64,000 nucleotides of DNA from Onchidella celtica (taxonomy: Eukaryota; Mollusca; Gastropoda; Systellommatophora; Onchidiidae): assembly GCA_963931925.1 (NCBI GenBank), contig OZ007572.1, positions 26,276,691 through 26,340,690 on the forward strand. The letters run 5' to 3'. Shown here one piece after another: positions 47,908 through 61,037 of this stretch. The position numbers were made by a program, and so were the translations under genes. Under the pieces are notes generated by a model. It made no database searches. It worked only from the letters and a program-made list of their open reading frames with translations, and was not told the origin of the DNA. Numbering within the stretch: position 1 is the stretch's first letter; every line of letters starts with the position of its first letter.

Positions 47908-50900
47908 TTATATTAACGGCTTCTTGGACTCTTCCAGCTCTACAACTATCTCCTCCTGTTTCACAGCAGCAGCCACTTTCTCACTGTGCAGTTTCTTCAT
48001 TTCCCGGCGCTTCACTTCTGTGTAGCCACCTGATCCAAACAACACCACCATGTTGCTAAACCACCACAGATTAGTTTTCACATCGTGGTAGTAGATGCAT
48101 GCCAGGATGGTCTGTGCACAAGCTTTGGCTGTGCCTGATATGTTGTGTGTCAGAGGAGACGTTACCTGATAATAAGCAAACACAAGCCTTCTGTTCAACG
48201 AATGAATTTTTTTGTAACAAAATGACAACTCTAATAGATGTTAGACACGTTATTAATTAAGTGAATCATTAAAGAGAATCCCTGACACATGGTTCTTAAC
48301 ATATTTGTATGCTGTTTCACATCAATTCTTGACTAGGATTAAAACACATCTGACATTTCTGAATAAGGCTTCCGATTCTTTCAAAAAATATTTATGGTGC
48401 ACTGTTTATGATGTGCACTTTTAGTACACCTGGGCTCACCTCTGCTGGCAAAAGCTAATTTTGGCAGAAAAAGAGTGTCTTGTGATTATTGAGGTATAGA
48501 GATATTTACACTAACTAACCACAAACTCAATGAGATGTATTTATTACTTGCAAGTTGAGTTTGGAGAAACAAGTTGACACGATACTGTGCTGGGAAAAAG
48601 CAAGAAGATGGACAGAATATAACAGAAAGAGACTCTACCAGACGCGCTCACCAACCACCCACTGGTAGTTGGGACACTTGCTTCAAAATGTTAAAAATTC
48701 TAACCCCCGACCATGTATTAAAATAACTGCTGTTATTATCTGTTCGTGCATTCAGCCATAATAATGTTCTGTTTGTCTCAAAAGGAATTTTAGTGACGAG
48801 TAAATAGTTTTTAGTGTTATTGTGATGAATGCTGAGTTAAGAATATGAACTCTATGGAGTTAATTCTGACTGAATTCACACTCATTAATTAAACATATTT
48901 AGGAGGGAGAGAATAAAAGGAGCAGGCAGAGACAAGAAGCACTAAATACTCTGGTGAGCTGTCACGGAAAGCCCATAGCTGCAGCTTTTCATTTTCGCTC
49001 AAAGGTATGACAGTCAACACTGTTCAGCAGGGCAACTCACCATGATAATGACTGTTTTACACATATATGACATCTTTTTGAGTTACATGTTTAAAAAGCA
49101 GGTCATATGTTTAAAATGCAGATCATGATATATTAGTTGCTGAAAGAAACAGATGAGAAACCGTGTCACTTCTTTTCATTAACATTTCATACCATTAGTG
49201 CAAGACATTGTATTTGAATTGCATTTTTGGCAATATCTTGTTTTGAATTAGAACTGAATTCTGAAAATGATCTCACTTAAAAATGAAATGCTGCTAAGTT
49301 AACTTAGGTCCTTGGCTTACCTGAATCTGCATTCCAGTAATATAGCCAATAGCAAATCCAAAGACACCACTAATAGTCATCCAATTCCAAAATAGGGCAG
49401 ACTTCAACATTGGGAAGTTATATAGCTCCTTAGCATCTCCCATAAAGAGCATGAGTGGGATGAAGAGAAAACAAGCATTGATATTGTTGTAAAGGGTGAG
49501 ACGCCACACGTTGTTATCCACCAGTGGCAGAATTTTCTTGGTGTAAATGGCATTCATTGCCACGCTAGCACTGGCCACAACACCAAACACAACCCCAACA
49601 ATTGACAAGGAACCTGAAATGAAAAGAATTTCAATGACATGCAAAAAATGCATTGTCATCCACAAGAAAATATATAAAGTGCCCTTATGGTGACTTCATA
49701 GCACTGGAAAAAAAACAACACTGATCTTGTCAGTTGTGATTCCAGATAAAATTTTTCATGAAATCAAAAGTTTGCTGCCACATTTTTGTCTGTTAGGAAA
49801 GAAAGAGATTTTTCCAACAACACAGGTCAGTTTATGAAAGGAAAATATAGAACACTGTCATGTCACTCTCACCTCAGGCTATACTAAGTTTGTATTTTTC
49901 TTTAATGTACCAAACGTCACTGCAACCCCACTGTTCCATCTAATTTTGGACCAATCCAAACAAGCTTGTATTTGGCAGGCAGGTGCAAACAAACTTATGC
50001 ATATCTTGTGAGAGATTACGTATTGTAATTGACATAACAATGATACACGACTGATTGGGAATGTCAAAAAAGACGTTGCCTGGAAAGTCTCTTGAAGATG
50101 GATTGGCATCACAGGTAGCTGAAAACTAGATCTGAGAAAAGAGGGAAAATTTCCTCTTTTTACGGCTGCAGCAGTATGAAAAACCAGCATGCAAATTTTG
50201 ATGCATGACCGAAAGCAAATTGGGATGGAACACCGGTTTAATTTCAAACAGCTGAAGAAAATCCACTTGACATTTAACCATCAATATGCCACATCAATAA
50301 AAGTCAACATAAATAGATTTTTAACCCTCACCCTGCGAAGGGCGTCGAATGTCGGTATCGACTCACAAACGCTCACTCTGCACGGCGGGTTTAGTCGGCA
50401 AGGTCAAGCTGACCGCGCCATGCGCAAGCCGTATTTTCACGCGTCGGGTCACTGACCTCTTTGAGAAGAAACCACTGTCTTATTGTTCACTGTATCTCTT
50501 CTAAATCAAAGGCATTGTGACATGCACATGTTAACCAGTGAACCACTGGTCGGAATCACAAAGACTAAGCTTTCAAAGGCTCTCCCACACTTTCAAAAGA
50601 TGTAACATTGACATGTGAACTGTTGCTCAACAAATTTGCAATACAGTATTATCTCATAAGCATCTGGAGTTGTCTGTATTTAAGAACCAATCAGAAACAA
50701 GCTCTGAAATGAGCTTTGCCCCAAATGCCCACATTGGTTTATTAGTATGTGTCAATCAAGATGAAACCATTTGTGTAGGGCTTGGGAGGGCGTGGCTAGT
50801 TATCATGCTTCGTTCTCACGAAAACTACAGCTGTCAGTTTGGAATCATAGGTCAGATCATTGGTTAGAGACTGACAGACTAAGGTTTTGCTGGTTAATTC

Positions 50901-53900
50901 ATTATCAAGCGTGACAAGGCATAGCAGCGAATGTTTTCATACCAATCAATAAAAACCGAACCACGTGGACAACGGTGGTGTGGTGATCGTATTTCGGCAA
51001 GAGTCAATGACCCCAGATAACATGAGTAAAGTCACTGACCTGACAGCGGGCTTTAAGGCGTCGCGTGCAGGGTGAGCGTTAAATACCATTAGAAAGCTTG
51101 CTAAACTGGCAGGTAGCATACATTACAATATAGTTTGTGAGACATCACATAATTAGGAAATTGAAACACAACAAAAATGAATGATGTTGTTCCTTGCTAT
51201 ATTAATATCAATGCCTAACCAAAAAGAATCAGTGGATTAAAAATTCCAGTATTTAATTTGCTCCTGGGAATTTTCACTGCGCTGAGATGATTCTATTGTA
51301 TCTTTCAGGTTACCTTAGGTACCAGTACACTTCATAAGTGGTTCACTGAAGAGTAGAACTAAACTTACCTGAGGCGCCCTCTTGATCCACACCCAGGAAA
51401 AATCCAGAAATAATAACAGCACAGCATACCAATGCTTTCTTTGATGTGGTTTGTTGGAGAATCAAATAACTCAAGATCTGCAAATCAAAAATCACATTTT
51501 AAACTTAAAATTCAAGTACCAAGTACGCAAAAGTAACATGAAATTAAAATGCTTTCTGTCACAAATTCAAGAAACAGTGCTCAACAAGGGCAAATTTTGC
51601 ATGTATGAAGTGGACGCACTCCTGAAGCCTACTTTGGCATGGAAGAAAATATCTAAGCTTTCCTCCGGCTTCATAACAATAACTATAGTCAACATGTCAA
51701 GAAGTGCATGGATTGAATTCTCTTGAAAATTGGGCTTATGATAAAAAGATCCAGCTGTTTCTTTTGTTGCTCTGTGTTAATGGCATGTCAGACTTATGGG
51801 AAAAGGCAACTGCTGTTCACTGCTTTCCTGAGCATGAAGGCTATCAGATAATATTATAGAAAAAGAAATGCACCAAAAGGAAAATATAATAATCCAATAG
51901 AATCATGATGGCATATTTGTAAGCACATTACTGTAACAAAAAAAAATGATAGGAAAAGAAACAACTTTTTCTTCATATCTCAAAAGTGTCAAAAATGACT
52001 TTACAGTACACCAATAGCATAGTGCAGTGACCAAATGCTATTGAAAATTTATAAAGACATCTGATCACTTACCACATTAAAAACTGTAGTGAGAGACCTT
52101 CCCACAAAGTAGAATGCCACACCAATGTATTTGAGGCACAGATTGTTGAAAGTTATCATGCACACAAAAATCACTGACAAGGGTAAGGTCTGTAAATGGA
52201 AAAAATGATAACAAAAATAAAACGTGTTCTTGTTCCTTCTTTGCAGTCTCTGACACATTCCTAAAACTAATCCATATCATTTTCACAAATGCACAAACTG
52301 AAAATACATGTAAAATGATAAACAGATTTGAAAATCCATCTATTATAGTTCAGTCATCGTCCACGCTGACAATTATGAAACAACACATGATGAAAAAGAA
52401 AAGATAAAAAAACCCACCCTGGAATAAGTGCCCAATCACTTTTGTTACAACCACATTAATTTATTAAACTTACTGCCCTCACAAAGATCTTACGAATTTA
52501 CTAAATGCAGTCCAGCTTCCAACCTCCTTCATTCAGTGATGTCTGAAACATTTTTGCATCAGACCATTTTAACATAGTGCAGAGAATACATCTTGTACAG
52601 TGTACAAATCATGCCATTTTTTTTTCACATATTACACACTGTTAAACTTTGTTCTGACCCCTGTTGTACTTATTGGAAACAATGCTCTCTTGCTGGGTCT
52701 GGAACTTCACAGCCAAAATGTTTCAGGGTCAAATGTAAAACTTTGATTTATCATTATTAATGTTTTCTGTTTGGTCATTCAGAGTCGAATGTACAATTAC
52801 AAAAACCACACCCAGAAAGTGCTTATTGCAATTATTGGCCAACAAGCTGAATTTCTGTGAGACCAGAAGTCTCTTTATATGTACATAAAAGGAAAGAAGT
52901 TTTGTTTTAATCCTTCAGTTTCAGCTTTTTGTTTTCTCTTTAGCTCCAACTCATCTAAAGAAGACACTGTATATCAATTTATTTTCATTTCTTATTTTCT
53001 ACCAGTTTATTCTCATTTCTTGCAACTAACATGTTTCTTACTAACAGGAACTATATCATGTCTGTGAGTGACACATTTTAGTAGAGTGTGCCTCCAGGAC
53101 TAATTTGTGGGGGCTTCTAACTATGACATCATAAACTGGGACATTTATGTGCATAGCCATAAGCTGGCTAAAAACTTACAGCTCTCATGAGTTTCGGATC
53201 CACTTTCAGAGCCGGGAATGTGACCTTATCTGGGAATTGCTGGCCAATAAGACTCATCACCACACATAACAAAACAGTTACCACACACTGAAACCACGTC
53301 ACAAAGAAGGGTGCATTCAGCTGTGGATGTTTGGTAAAAAAAAAATGCCCATGATTATTCCATTGTGCCACATCAGGTTGATGCCTTTTTAACATGGAAG
53401 CAAAACCTGAAAAATCAATGATGTGAAATTAATTGATTTAACAAGTATCAGCACAAATGTGATGATAACTGAACTTTAGCTGAATTTAAAGAGGTGGTGT
53501 CAATAATGAATACATGTGACATTACAGAATTCCATGGTAATGAATTATTTGGAATATTTTCCAAAAGTTGTACAAACAGGCACACGCCAAAGCTGAGAAA
53601 AGAATGAAATAAACGGTAATGGGGCATTTTTGTAAGCACATTACGGAAAAAAATCTCCAGCACTCTGAAGAGATTTGATCCTTGCTCTCTTGAAGTGCTC
53701 TGAAGCTTTTGAATTGCATGAAAACTTGATAATTTCACATTCAAGGTTACAGCTGTTGCATTCTCAAATCTACTTTGGTCTCAGAAATGATGCAGCTGAA
53801 AAAAGCACATTACAATGTATGCTTAGCATAATTACAATGAGTTCTTTGGTTCACCAAAAACAAAACACCAAGATACTGTGGGGGTCACTGAAGGGCTTGG

Positions 53901-56900
53901 AACAAACTTGAAAATGAAATGAGGCAAAATTGAAACAGATGTAGTCTACAAAGTCTCTATATTACCAACGAATAACAAGAAACTGTCCATATAAATATAG
54001 ATGCAAAAAAAAACAACAGATACTAGAATTGAAAGACTACAAAAATGTTTTTTCAGAAGCCTCAATTCGGGGAGATTGCTGAATCAGAATATTCCCATGG
54101 TGGCTCTTGAATGCCATAATTTTAGGAATATCCATGTGCGGAGGGTCGCAATGGCCAGTTAGTACTCTAATGGGATGCTTTCACAGTTAACATGTGGCTT
54201 GGAAATTAACGCTCCCAACAAGAAATAAACCTTATTAGAATGGAAATGACTGGATTAAGTAATCTTTCCCTCAGTTCTATCTCATTAAATCAAAACAAAT
54301 CATACATACCTTAAGATCTTCACTACTCAGTAAGTACTTGTTCATAAAGACCATTGATATTGAGATAACCCTAGAAGAAATTGGAAAAAGAACATTTATA
54401 ATAATATATTGCCGGGAATGCATTACTTTGATTTTCAATGAGAAAACATCTTTTAGTAGGATTTTCAAATCCCTAGAGACACAGAAGATCAAAATAATAA
54501 CTATGTAAAAGGTTCTCGATATTAATTAGAATATTTCACCTTAAGGGATGTTAGCCCAGCCAGCAACCCTACGGAAGTCTGTAGTCTTTGGTAGACTGAT
54601 TAGGGATGCTCGCTGAGAGTAAATTACACCTTAAGCTGAGAGCACTGTCTATTTCTGATTACATAAGTTAGTCTTAAATTAAATAATAAGACTTAAAATA
54701 TATTACAGCATCATTCTTTGACTGATCCTAGCACCCTAAAAGTGCTTCTTCACTTGTCAGATTGCACTGAGTTTGGTTTTAAATAAAGCAGACTACCTAA
54801 ATTACATTGATACTAGATCTAGTCAAATCTGACATCACATAATTCACAGAAACCAGTTGTCCTTATATATAATAATTTTTAATATACACCTATCTCTTGT
54901 ATTTAAATTTAAAAACATGTACAATGAGATCTGCATAAATATGGAAAACTTCTGTTTATCTTGTTAGTCACATCATGAACTCCTCATATTCAAAGAAAGG
55001 CATTATGGCATGTTTGAAAATGTAGTTCAGATAAACACAAACATTGTGATTTAATTCCTTGACACTGTTTGCATGATCAACATTATAACGTGCACGATCA
55101 GCAACCATCAAGAGAAATATTTTTGCAGCAGAGGATATAGTGTCTTTAAACTGGCTGGCAAGGATACCAGACTGAAAGGCGCCGCTGCTGCAAGCAGTGT
55201 TTTTTTTTTAAAAACCACCATCCAGTCTTTTTCACCATTCCGTGGGCCATTATGACAGTATCATAGGTGTCACATTGACTATAATACATTCACCAACAGT
55301 ATTTGTTTGGTAATTCAAATACCGGTACATTATATCGATGCAACCAACCACCGTTTGTCTGTACTTTTAGGCTACTGCGCATAAAGGGGCATCTCATTAC
55401 ATACATTTATAGATGCGCATACACATACATACACAAAAAATGGAGTTCTGTTGTTGGCTACAGTACATCAGGGGGAGTAATAACGTAAAATTATAAAGAC
55501 GTCTTATCACTTCTCTTTAAGAGACTAACATAACAATGGTGATTTTACATCCTTTACTTTTTATCCAAAATGCAATTTGCTGGTTCTCTGAATTTCTGTT
55601 TAACAGGTTCCACTGTAAACAAGTGTAAACATACAGTCTTCATCTTAATCAGATGCCTTTATTAACCCTCACGCTGCGCAGGGCGTCAAATGTCAGTATG
55701 ACTTCCCAAGCACTCACTCCGCACAGCCAGGTTTAGTCGGCAAGGTCAAGCTGACCGCGCCATGCGCAAGCCATATTTTCACGCGTTGGGTCACTGACCT
55801 TTATGAGAAGAAACCACCGTCTTATTGTTCACTGTATCTCTTCTAAATCAAAGGCATTGTCACATGGACATGTTAACCAATGAACCACAGGTCGGAATCA
55901 CAGAGGCTCTCCCCACACTATCAAAAGATGTAACATTGACATGTGAACTGTTGCTCAACAAATTTGCAATATTATCTCATTTTCTCACAAGCTGACCACC
56001 ATCTGGAGTTGTCTGTATCTAAGAACCAATCAGAAACAAGCTCTGAAAAAATCTTTGCCCCAAATGCCCACATTGGTTTACTGTGTCAATCAGGATGAAA
56101 CCATTTGTGTAGGGCTTGGGAGGGCGTGGCTAGTGATCATGCTTCGTTCTCACGAAAATTACAGCTGTCAGTTTGGAATCATAAGTCAGATCATTGGTTA
56201 AAGACTGACAGACTAAGGTTTTGCTGGTTAATTCATTATCAAACTGGATAAGGCATAGCAGCGACTGTTTTCATACCGATCAATACAAAATAAACCACGT
56301 GGACAGCAGTAGTGTGGTCATCGCGCATCGGCAAGGGTCAGTGACCCCAGATAAGATTCTCCGTGAGTAAGGTCACTGACCAGACAGCGGGCTTTAAGCC
56401 GTCGCGCGCAGGGAGAGTGTTAAGGTTGTTTTTTTTCATAAATCTAATACAGGTTATGATCTAGATCTAGACTAAGAGTCAATTAATTATAGCTACACTC
56501 AACAGCTTTAGTCTGGAGAATACCGTTTTAGTTTGTCTTCTCTTGCTGCAGAGGCATGATTTTCATCAAACATTCAAATCAAACTGCTCATCATTAGTGA
56601 AATTAAATTGTAAAGAATTTAACAACTTCTCTAATGTAATTGTAATCCATACTTTGAGTTAGATCTACTCCTACTCCTAGATGTAAAGACCAAAATACAG
56701 TTTAGCCGCAAATTTTTCTGCCCATCCATGTTCCGCTATTCCCCGAGCAAACTTAACTCCCTCCTTAACCCTTGTCCCACGTTGAGTGAACTTGTCAACG
56801 TAATGCCCTGTGCGTGGAGAGCCGGTGGCCAGTCATCCGCTCATTAGTGTGTTGCCGATAACCTCGTCACTCAGGTCTTTTTGAACACGTGTAACATGTT

Positions 56901-58990
56901 TACTTTGGTAGCAGTAACAAAAATAATGGTAGATAAATCGTAAGTGACCCCTATAAATATGATTGGATAAAGTACTTGTGATGAAGTGCAATTATCTTAA
57001 AGGCTGCCATTATCCACCAACATTATTGGCACATACTTCCCAGGTTTATCCGCCGATAATGTTCGCAGACCGACGCTTCAGCATAGCTACAAGTACAATG
57101 CAGCGGTCGCTAAAAGTCCATACGGTCATCATTAACAATAAAAAAAAGGCAGCTGTAGACAATAAAATGAAAGGATAGGCAAGTTAATGCATTATGTACA
57201 ACCAATCTTGACAAATAAAAAGAAATTTCTACTGCAGATAGAACTAGAATCGGAACCTCCAGAGCGGCGGCCACGTTGGTTATACGGCCGCATCTCATTA
57301 TCATTAACTTCCGTAAAAAAACGACACAGTCCGAAGCTTGTGTTTCCAGTCTGGTTGATTTATTAGTCTGTGGTATCGGCGGATAAACACTTCGATAATT
57401 TTATTGTTAAATTAACAGAAGGCTTATATTAACCCTTGTCCCGCGTTGAGTGAACTCGTCCACGTAACGTCCCGTGCGGGGATAGCCAGCGGCCAGCCAG
57501 CCGATCGTTCGCGTGTTGCTGATAACCTCGGCGGTCGGGTCAATCGGGTCGTTGTGAACACGTGTATCGCGTACACTTCAGGACGCAATAACAACAATAG
57601 TGGTGGATAAATCGTAAGGGACCCCTATGATATTTGGATAAAGTACTTGTGATGATATGCAGTAGGTTTTATTGTGAAATGGAAGGCCCAAATCAAGAAT
57701 TTTCTGCATTTACATGCTGTTTAACACACGTTTTATCATTCTCCCAAGGCCTCTGCTCTTTTTCTGTCCCTAAGTCAGGCCATTCAGGTGAACAAATTAT
57801 TTTTTAAGCCATTCGCTTCATTTACTAACCACATGTATTGTGACATTGCCTTCTCCCTCCTCTACTGGTACTATGTAAAGCTTCCACGTACTATGATGTT
57901 AGTGTTAGCAAGAGTTTTGATTTCCAGTTCCAGGTCGTAGAGCACAGACATACATGTACTGAAAAGCGGTTTAACCAAAGGAACACAATATCTCTCTAGT
58001 TACCACATCAAATAAAGACAACGACCAACAACAAAGTCGGTCAGTTTCTCCCAGTTTTCCCTGATGAAAAACCTACTGACAGACGCCCTTATGCAGCACG
58101 TCCTAATATTACATCGGAATTCATAATTACAGACGTAGAACGGCGTCTCAAATACGCACACGGTCCCTTTCTTCTCATTTCACATGTAGACAACAACCAG
58201 CATCAAAGTAAAAGTTTCCCCAAGATTTTCCCCAGTTCAAACTTCAGACCGTCAGTACTATTACATGAGTATGACGAATAGTTGCATCGTAATAAACGTA
58301 ATCGGACGATACCATTTTGTTAGAATAGTAGGGGTGACAGGATAGATAAACATGCGAAAATAGTGTGGAAAAAAAAAACGTGAAAAAAACAACAAAAAAC
58401 GACAGCTTTGGCAACCGAATACACAAAGCGTGAGGCGCACCGTTGCTATACAGAAATGTGGCCTCCCGCAGGACCCGCGGTTATGCGTGTCGGACAAAAT
58501 AATGGCATTTTCTGCATTTACATGCAATGCAACCATTCATAACTATTCGCCATACTCATGTAATAGTGCTGACTGTCTGAAGTTTGAACTGGGGAAAATC
58601 TAAGGGAAACTTTTGACTATGATGTTGGTAAGGAGGGGGCCATCTGCTTATTTCAGAAGCTGTTCCAGGTGTATAATAATAATAAAAAATTGATCTAGAT
58701 CTAGATTCTAGATCTACCATCTTGTGCCCACTGCTTCTCTTGAAGACACACAGTCTAGGTTATATCTAGAGAACTGATACTGTTACAAGTACATGCATAT
58801 TAACCAACGACTGGCATTGGCCACCTGATTGTCACTGTGTCTCGAACCTGAATGAATCTTACCAATAGGCCGCAACGACAGATGCAATTTTGATGTACTT
58901 GGACGGTAGAGACTCCATGTTTACACGTCGGCTTTCCTCGTCACTATATAGTCTGCGTGAGATCGGGCCTCGAGGGGGTGCCTTCCACAT
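47908..58990 (-). CDS. SLC35C1: GDP-fucose transporter of the Golgi (SLC35C1-like), split gene
   Basis: Nucleotide-sugar antiporter that brings GDP-fucose into the Golgi lumen for fucosylation of glycoproteins, in exchange for GMP. Coding exons in gene order: 58,990-58,863; 54,370-54,310; 53,320-53,180; 52,189-52,073; 51,477-51,369; 49,613-49,321; 48,165-47,908. All have GT-AG borders and phases join with no stop, giving 368 residues (human 364). Family matches in order: [54 protein letters not shown] (holds the arginine altered in human LAD-II), [68 protein letters not shown] and [10 protein letters not shown]. About ten membrane segments are expected. The start is the first in-frame ATG (58,990); a second ATG at 58,918 would shorten the N-terminus by 24 residues. 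The charged cytosolic tail ends ESKKPLI. Confidence 0.96.
48545..48665 (+). repeat. Dispersed repeat of about 120 bp, copy 2
   Basis: Related to 40,596-40,735 (see that entry). It lies in the SLC35C1 intron between the last two coding exons. Confidence 0.65.
50325..51078. mobile_element. TTAA-flanked piggyBac-like MITE, copy 2 (complete, 754 bp)
   Basis: Left end CCCTCACCCTGCGAAGGGCG and, read inverted, right end CGCTCACCCTGCACGCGACG, each directly next to TTAA (50,321-50,324 and 51,079-51,082). TTAA target and CCCT-type ends are those of piggyBac elements. No transposase fragment. In the SLC35C1 intron between coding exons 5 and 6. Confidence 0.85.
55666..56419. mobile_element. TTAA-flanked piggyBac-like MITE, copy 3 (complete, 754 bp)
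   Basis: Left end CCCTCACGCTGCGCAGGGCG and inverted right end CACTCTCCCTGCGCGCGACG, flanked by TTAA at 55,662-55,665 and 56,420-56,423. Same length as copy 2 and closely similar throughout. In SLC35C1 intron 1. Confidence 0.85.
56769..56990 (+). repeat. Family 2 dispersed repeat, copy 2 (partial)
   Basis: Starts CCCTTGTCCCACGTTGAGTG after TTAA at 56,765-56,768 and follows the copies at 13,562 and 57,433 as far as the phrase GATAAAGTACTTGTGATGA. After that it is unlike them and runs into the GGCGGATAAACC-type minisatellite sequence (57,000-57,060). Confidence 0.65.
57185..57373 (-). repeat. Second, partial copy of the inverted-repeat element at 23,383
   Basis: On the minus strand it begins CACAGACTAATAAATCAACC plus AGACTGGA and follows 23,383-23,560 through CTGCAGTAGAAATTTCTTTT. 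The hairpin arms present at 23,438-23,492 have decayed here. In SLC35C1 intron 1. Confidence 0.7.
57433..57810 (+). repeat. Family 2 dispersed repeat, copy 3
   Basis: Follows TTAA at 57,429-57,432 and matches 13,562-13,945 along its whole length, including GGAAGGCCCAAATCAAGAAT and CAGGTGAACAAATTAT. Similarity ends at TTTTTTAAGCCA in both. No recognisable inverted end. In SLC35C1 intron 1. Confidence 0.7.
58190..58635. repeat. Foldback element with inverted arms of about 90-100 bp
   Basis: The left arm (58,193-58,285) and the inverted right arm (58,535-58,632) share GATTTTCCCCAGTTCAAACT, TCAGACCGTCAG or TCAGACAGTCAG, and CTATTACATGAGTATG. A weaker third version of the left arm lies near 58,015-58,070. 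In SLC35C1 intron 1. Confidence 0.75.
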
Positions 58991-59065
58991 AATCAAACAA
59001 ATAGATCTGTGATGTGAAACAGTAGGTAAGCCGTAAGAGGTATAGTTACTCCCCTTGTCGTACAA

Positions 59066-59160
59066 CTGTCGCCGGTCCAGTCAAGATCCTTGCCGAGTGT
59101 CGCTCCTTGATTTAACGTCAATGGGGCAATGGGCGGGGCATCAATGATTGGCCTAGATCT
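59066..59160 (-). promoter_or_regulatory. Candidate SLC35C1 promoter: GC box and CCAAT box
   Basis: On the minus strand a CCAAT box (59,151-59,147; GGCCAATC context) lies about 160 bp before the start codon and is followed by a GC box (GCCCCGCCC, 59,139-59,131). Both have normal spacing for a TATA-less housekeeping promoter. No TATA box is seen; the transcription start cannot be fixed. Confidence 0.45.
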
Positions 59161-59597
59161 AGATAGTTATGGGTATGGCAACGAAATGATTTTGGTAGAG
59201 AACGAGACGACCAGGGTAATTATAATGAAATACAGAAAAGTCCGTGCGCTATCCAATAACAGCAGATAGTGTCACCTTTTTGTCTTCCGTGGGCGTTAAA
59301 AAAGTTGTTTAAAACTCACAGAATGCTATAGGTAAAATTTTAATGAATTCTCCCCATATACACGTCAAGTGCAGGGGAAACCATTCTCATAATTTTTCTT
59401 GTTTACGGTTGTGCATTGGGTAGGCCTGTCACTGTCAATCTGATGAAACGATACACAATTTCATCATTTACTCAGCGTCCTCCACAGATTTAGATGCCAG
59501 TAGCTATGTCAGATTGAGTGAAATCAAGCCATGGGTGTAAGACTTTAATTATTTCTTGTTTTCACAGGGATGGCTAAAGGCAGAGGTTGCAGATTTA
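59161..59597. other. No gene recognised upstream of SLC35C1
   Basis: AT-rich intergenic DNA without motifs or repeats known from elsewhere in the window. Confidence 0.55.
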
Positions 59598-60655
59598 GAT
59601 CTATAGTCAATGTCAATGCACTAGAATAGATCTAGGCCTAGGTGCGGTCAGCATGTCGGTGCGGTCAATATTTATTTTTCCATACAGTTTCATTTGTGGT
59701 TGTTTTTGTGACTGATCCACATTTTGTGACGTTCTTATCAAGACATCACAACATCATATCGCATATGACTGTTATCTAAGCTTGTATTTTGCCTTGAATA
59801 ACTTTTCAAAGTTTTGTGTCCCCAAAACTTCCATCTTGAGTTCAAAGGTAAATTTGTGACCCTACAGTTTTCTCCATTTAGTGGTCTGGTGTAAGCTCAC
59901 AGAAGTGCTCTGGACACTCTACTTTGAGTGGATTTTCATTAAAAATATGTTTTCTGGGTATCATGAGTGTGATTATGCACATATGGCGCTGACTGCACTG
60001 ACATGACATGCATTCATCTGACACCCTGCATGAGGTGCAGTCACTGGTAGTTGCAGTGTGACATCAGTGTTGTGTTTGCATCAACTGAGATCACTAGCAG
60101 CATTATTTCTTATTATTAATATGATTACATGATAAAAAAGAGCCACTGCACACCGGCTAATAGTAAACAACTGAATTTAGTGAGAAACAAAGAATGATAT
60201 TGTGGTAAAACCCAAATACATAGGCTAGATCTATATTTCAAGGCATTTTGCAACTTGATCAAAGAATAAGTCTAGTAAATTCAGCATGAGGACAAGAAAA
60301 AGTGGGAAGTCAGGGAATTGGAAAAGAAGAGGATGGGAAGATTGATTATCAGATCTATTTTGATATTGATCGCACAGAGAGCATGCACTGATGGCACTTA
60401 CATGCAGGTGACTGCACGACCAGCAACTTGTGACTGCACCACCAGCAGGTGACCGCACAGACATGCAGTTGATGCTTACACATGAAAAGTGTTCTGACCA
60501 GCACAGATTAACTGAGAGAGAATTTGAAGTGTTCACTGACAAGCCCAAAGTTCAGTGGATAAATTGAGCCAGTCAGAAGCTTGCTGGACTTTGTTTACTT
60601 CTGGGCATTTACCATTTCCTGCCTCGTGACCGCACCTAGTGCATTGACCATAGAT
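59598..60655 (-). mobile_element. 1.05-kb terminal-inverted-repeat DNA element, copy B (inverted)
   Basis: Reverse complement of 1,641-2,690 with only scattered differences: the 105-codon frame inside differs by one residue (Y to H). The GTGCGGTCA boxes near both ends are kept. The left end carries a small extra insertion (GTCAATGCACTAGAATAGATC region). As in copy A, the ends touch AGATCT/TCTAGA repeats. Confidence 0.75.
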
Positions 60656-61013
60656 CTTGATCTAGAATCTAGATCTAGATGGATCTGGCAGTGGGAAAAA
60701 AAACAACGCTCGAATTCGAATGGCAATTCCATGACAAAATTAACGCGAAGACTTCCGATTGCGTCTATTGGCTAGATTTTCTTGGAAGTATGCCATACTG
60801 GGGCCAAATTGCAGTGATACATGGATCCCTCAAGGATGTTCACGACCTCAGGAGCGGCGGCATAAAAGGCATTTATAATCCTATGTGCGCATGAGGTCAC
60901 ACTATGGGGGGGGGGGGGAAGACACCTCTGGCAAGATAGTCCTCTGTGGTGATGGGTTTTAATTCTCGCACTGTGACAGGTAGCATCACAATGCTGCATT
61001 CCCAAGCATCCTG
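60656..61013. other. No gene recognised; short unique segment with a poly-G run
   Basis: An open frame of 71 codons at 60,679-60,894 on + has no known domain. A poly-G run lies at 60,906-60,917. Confidence 0.5.
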
Positions 61014-61037
61014 GTTGGAACCACAAAGACTAAGCTT

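Noticed and set aside
49879-50247. A 122-codon minus-strand frame in the SLC35C1 intron
   Set aside because: It does not fit the transporter, has no splice-compatible role and no recognisable domain; the two flanking exons join directly in phase.
58991-59065. A longer SLC35C1 N-terminus starting at 59,065
   Set aside because: That start would be a TTG; the first in-frame ATG is at 58,990.
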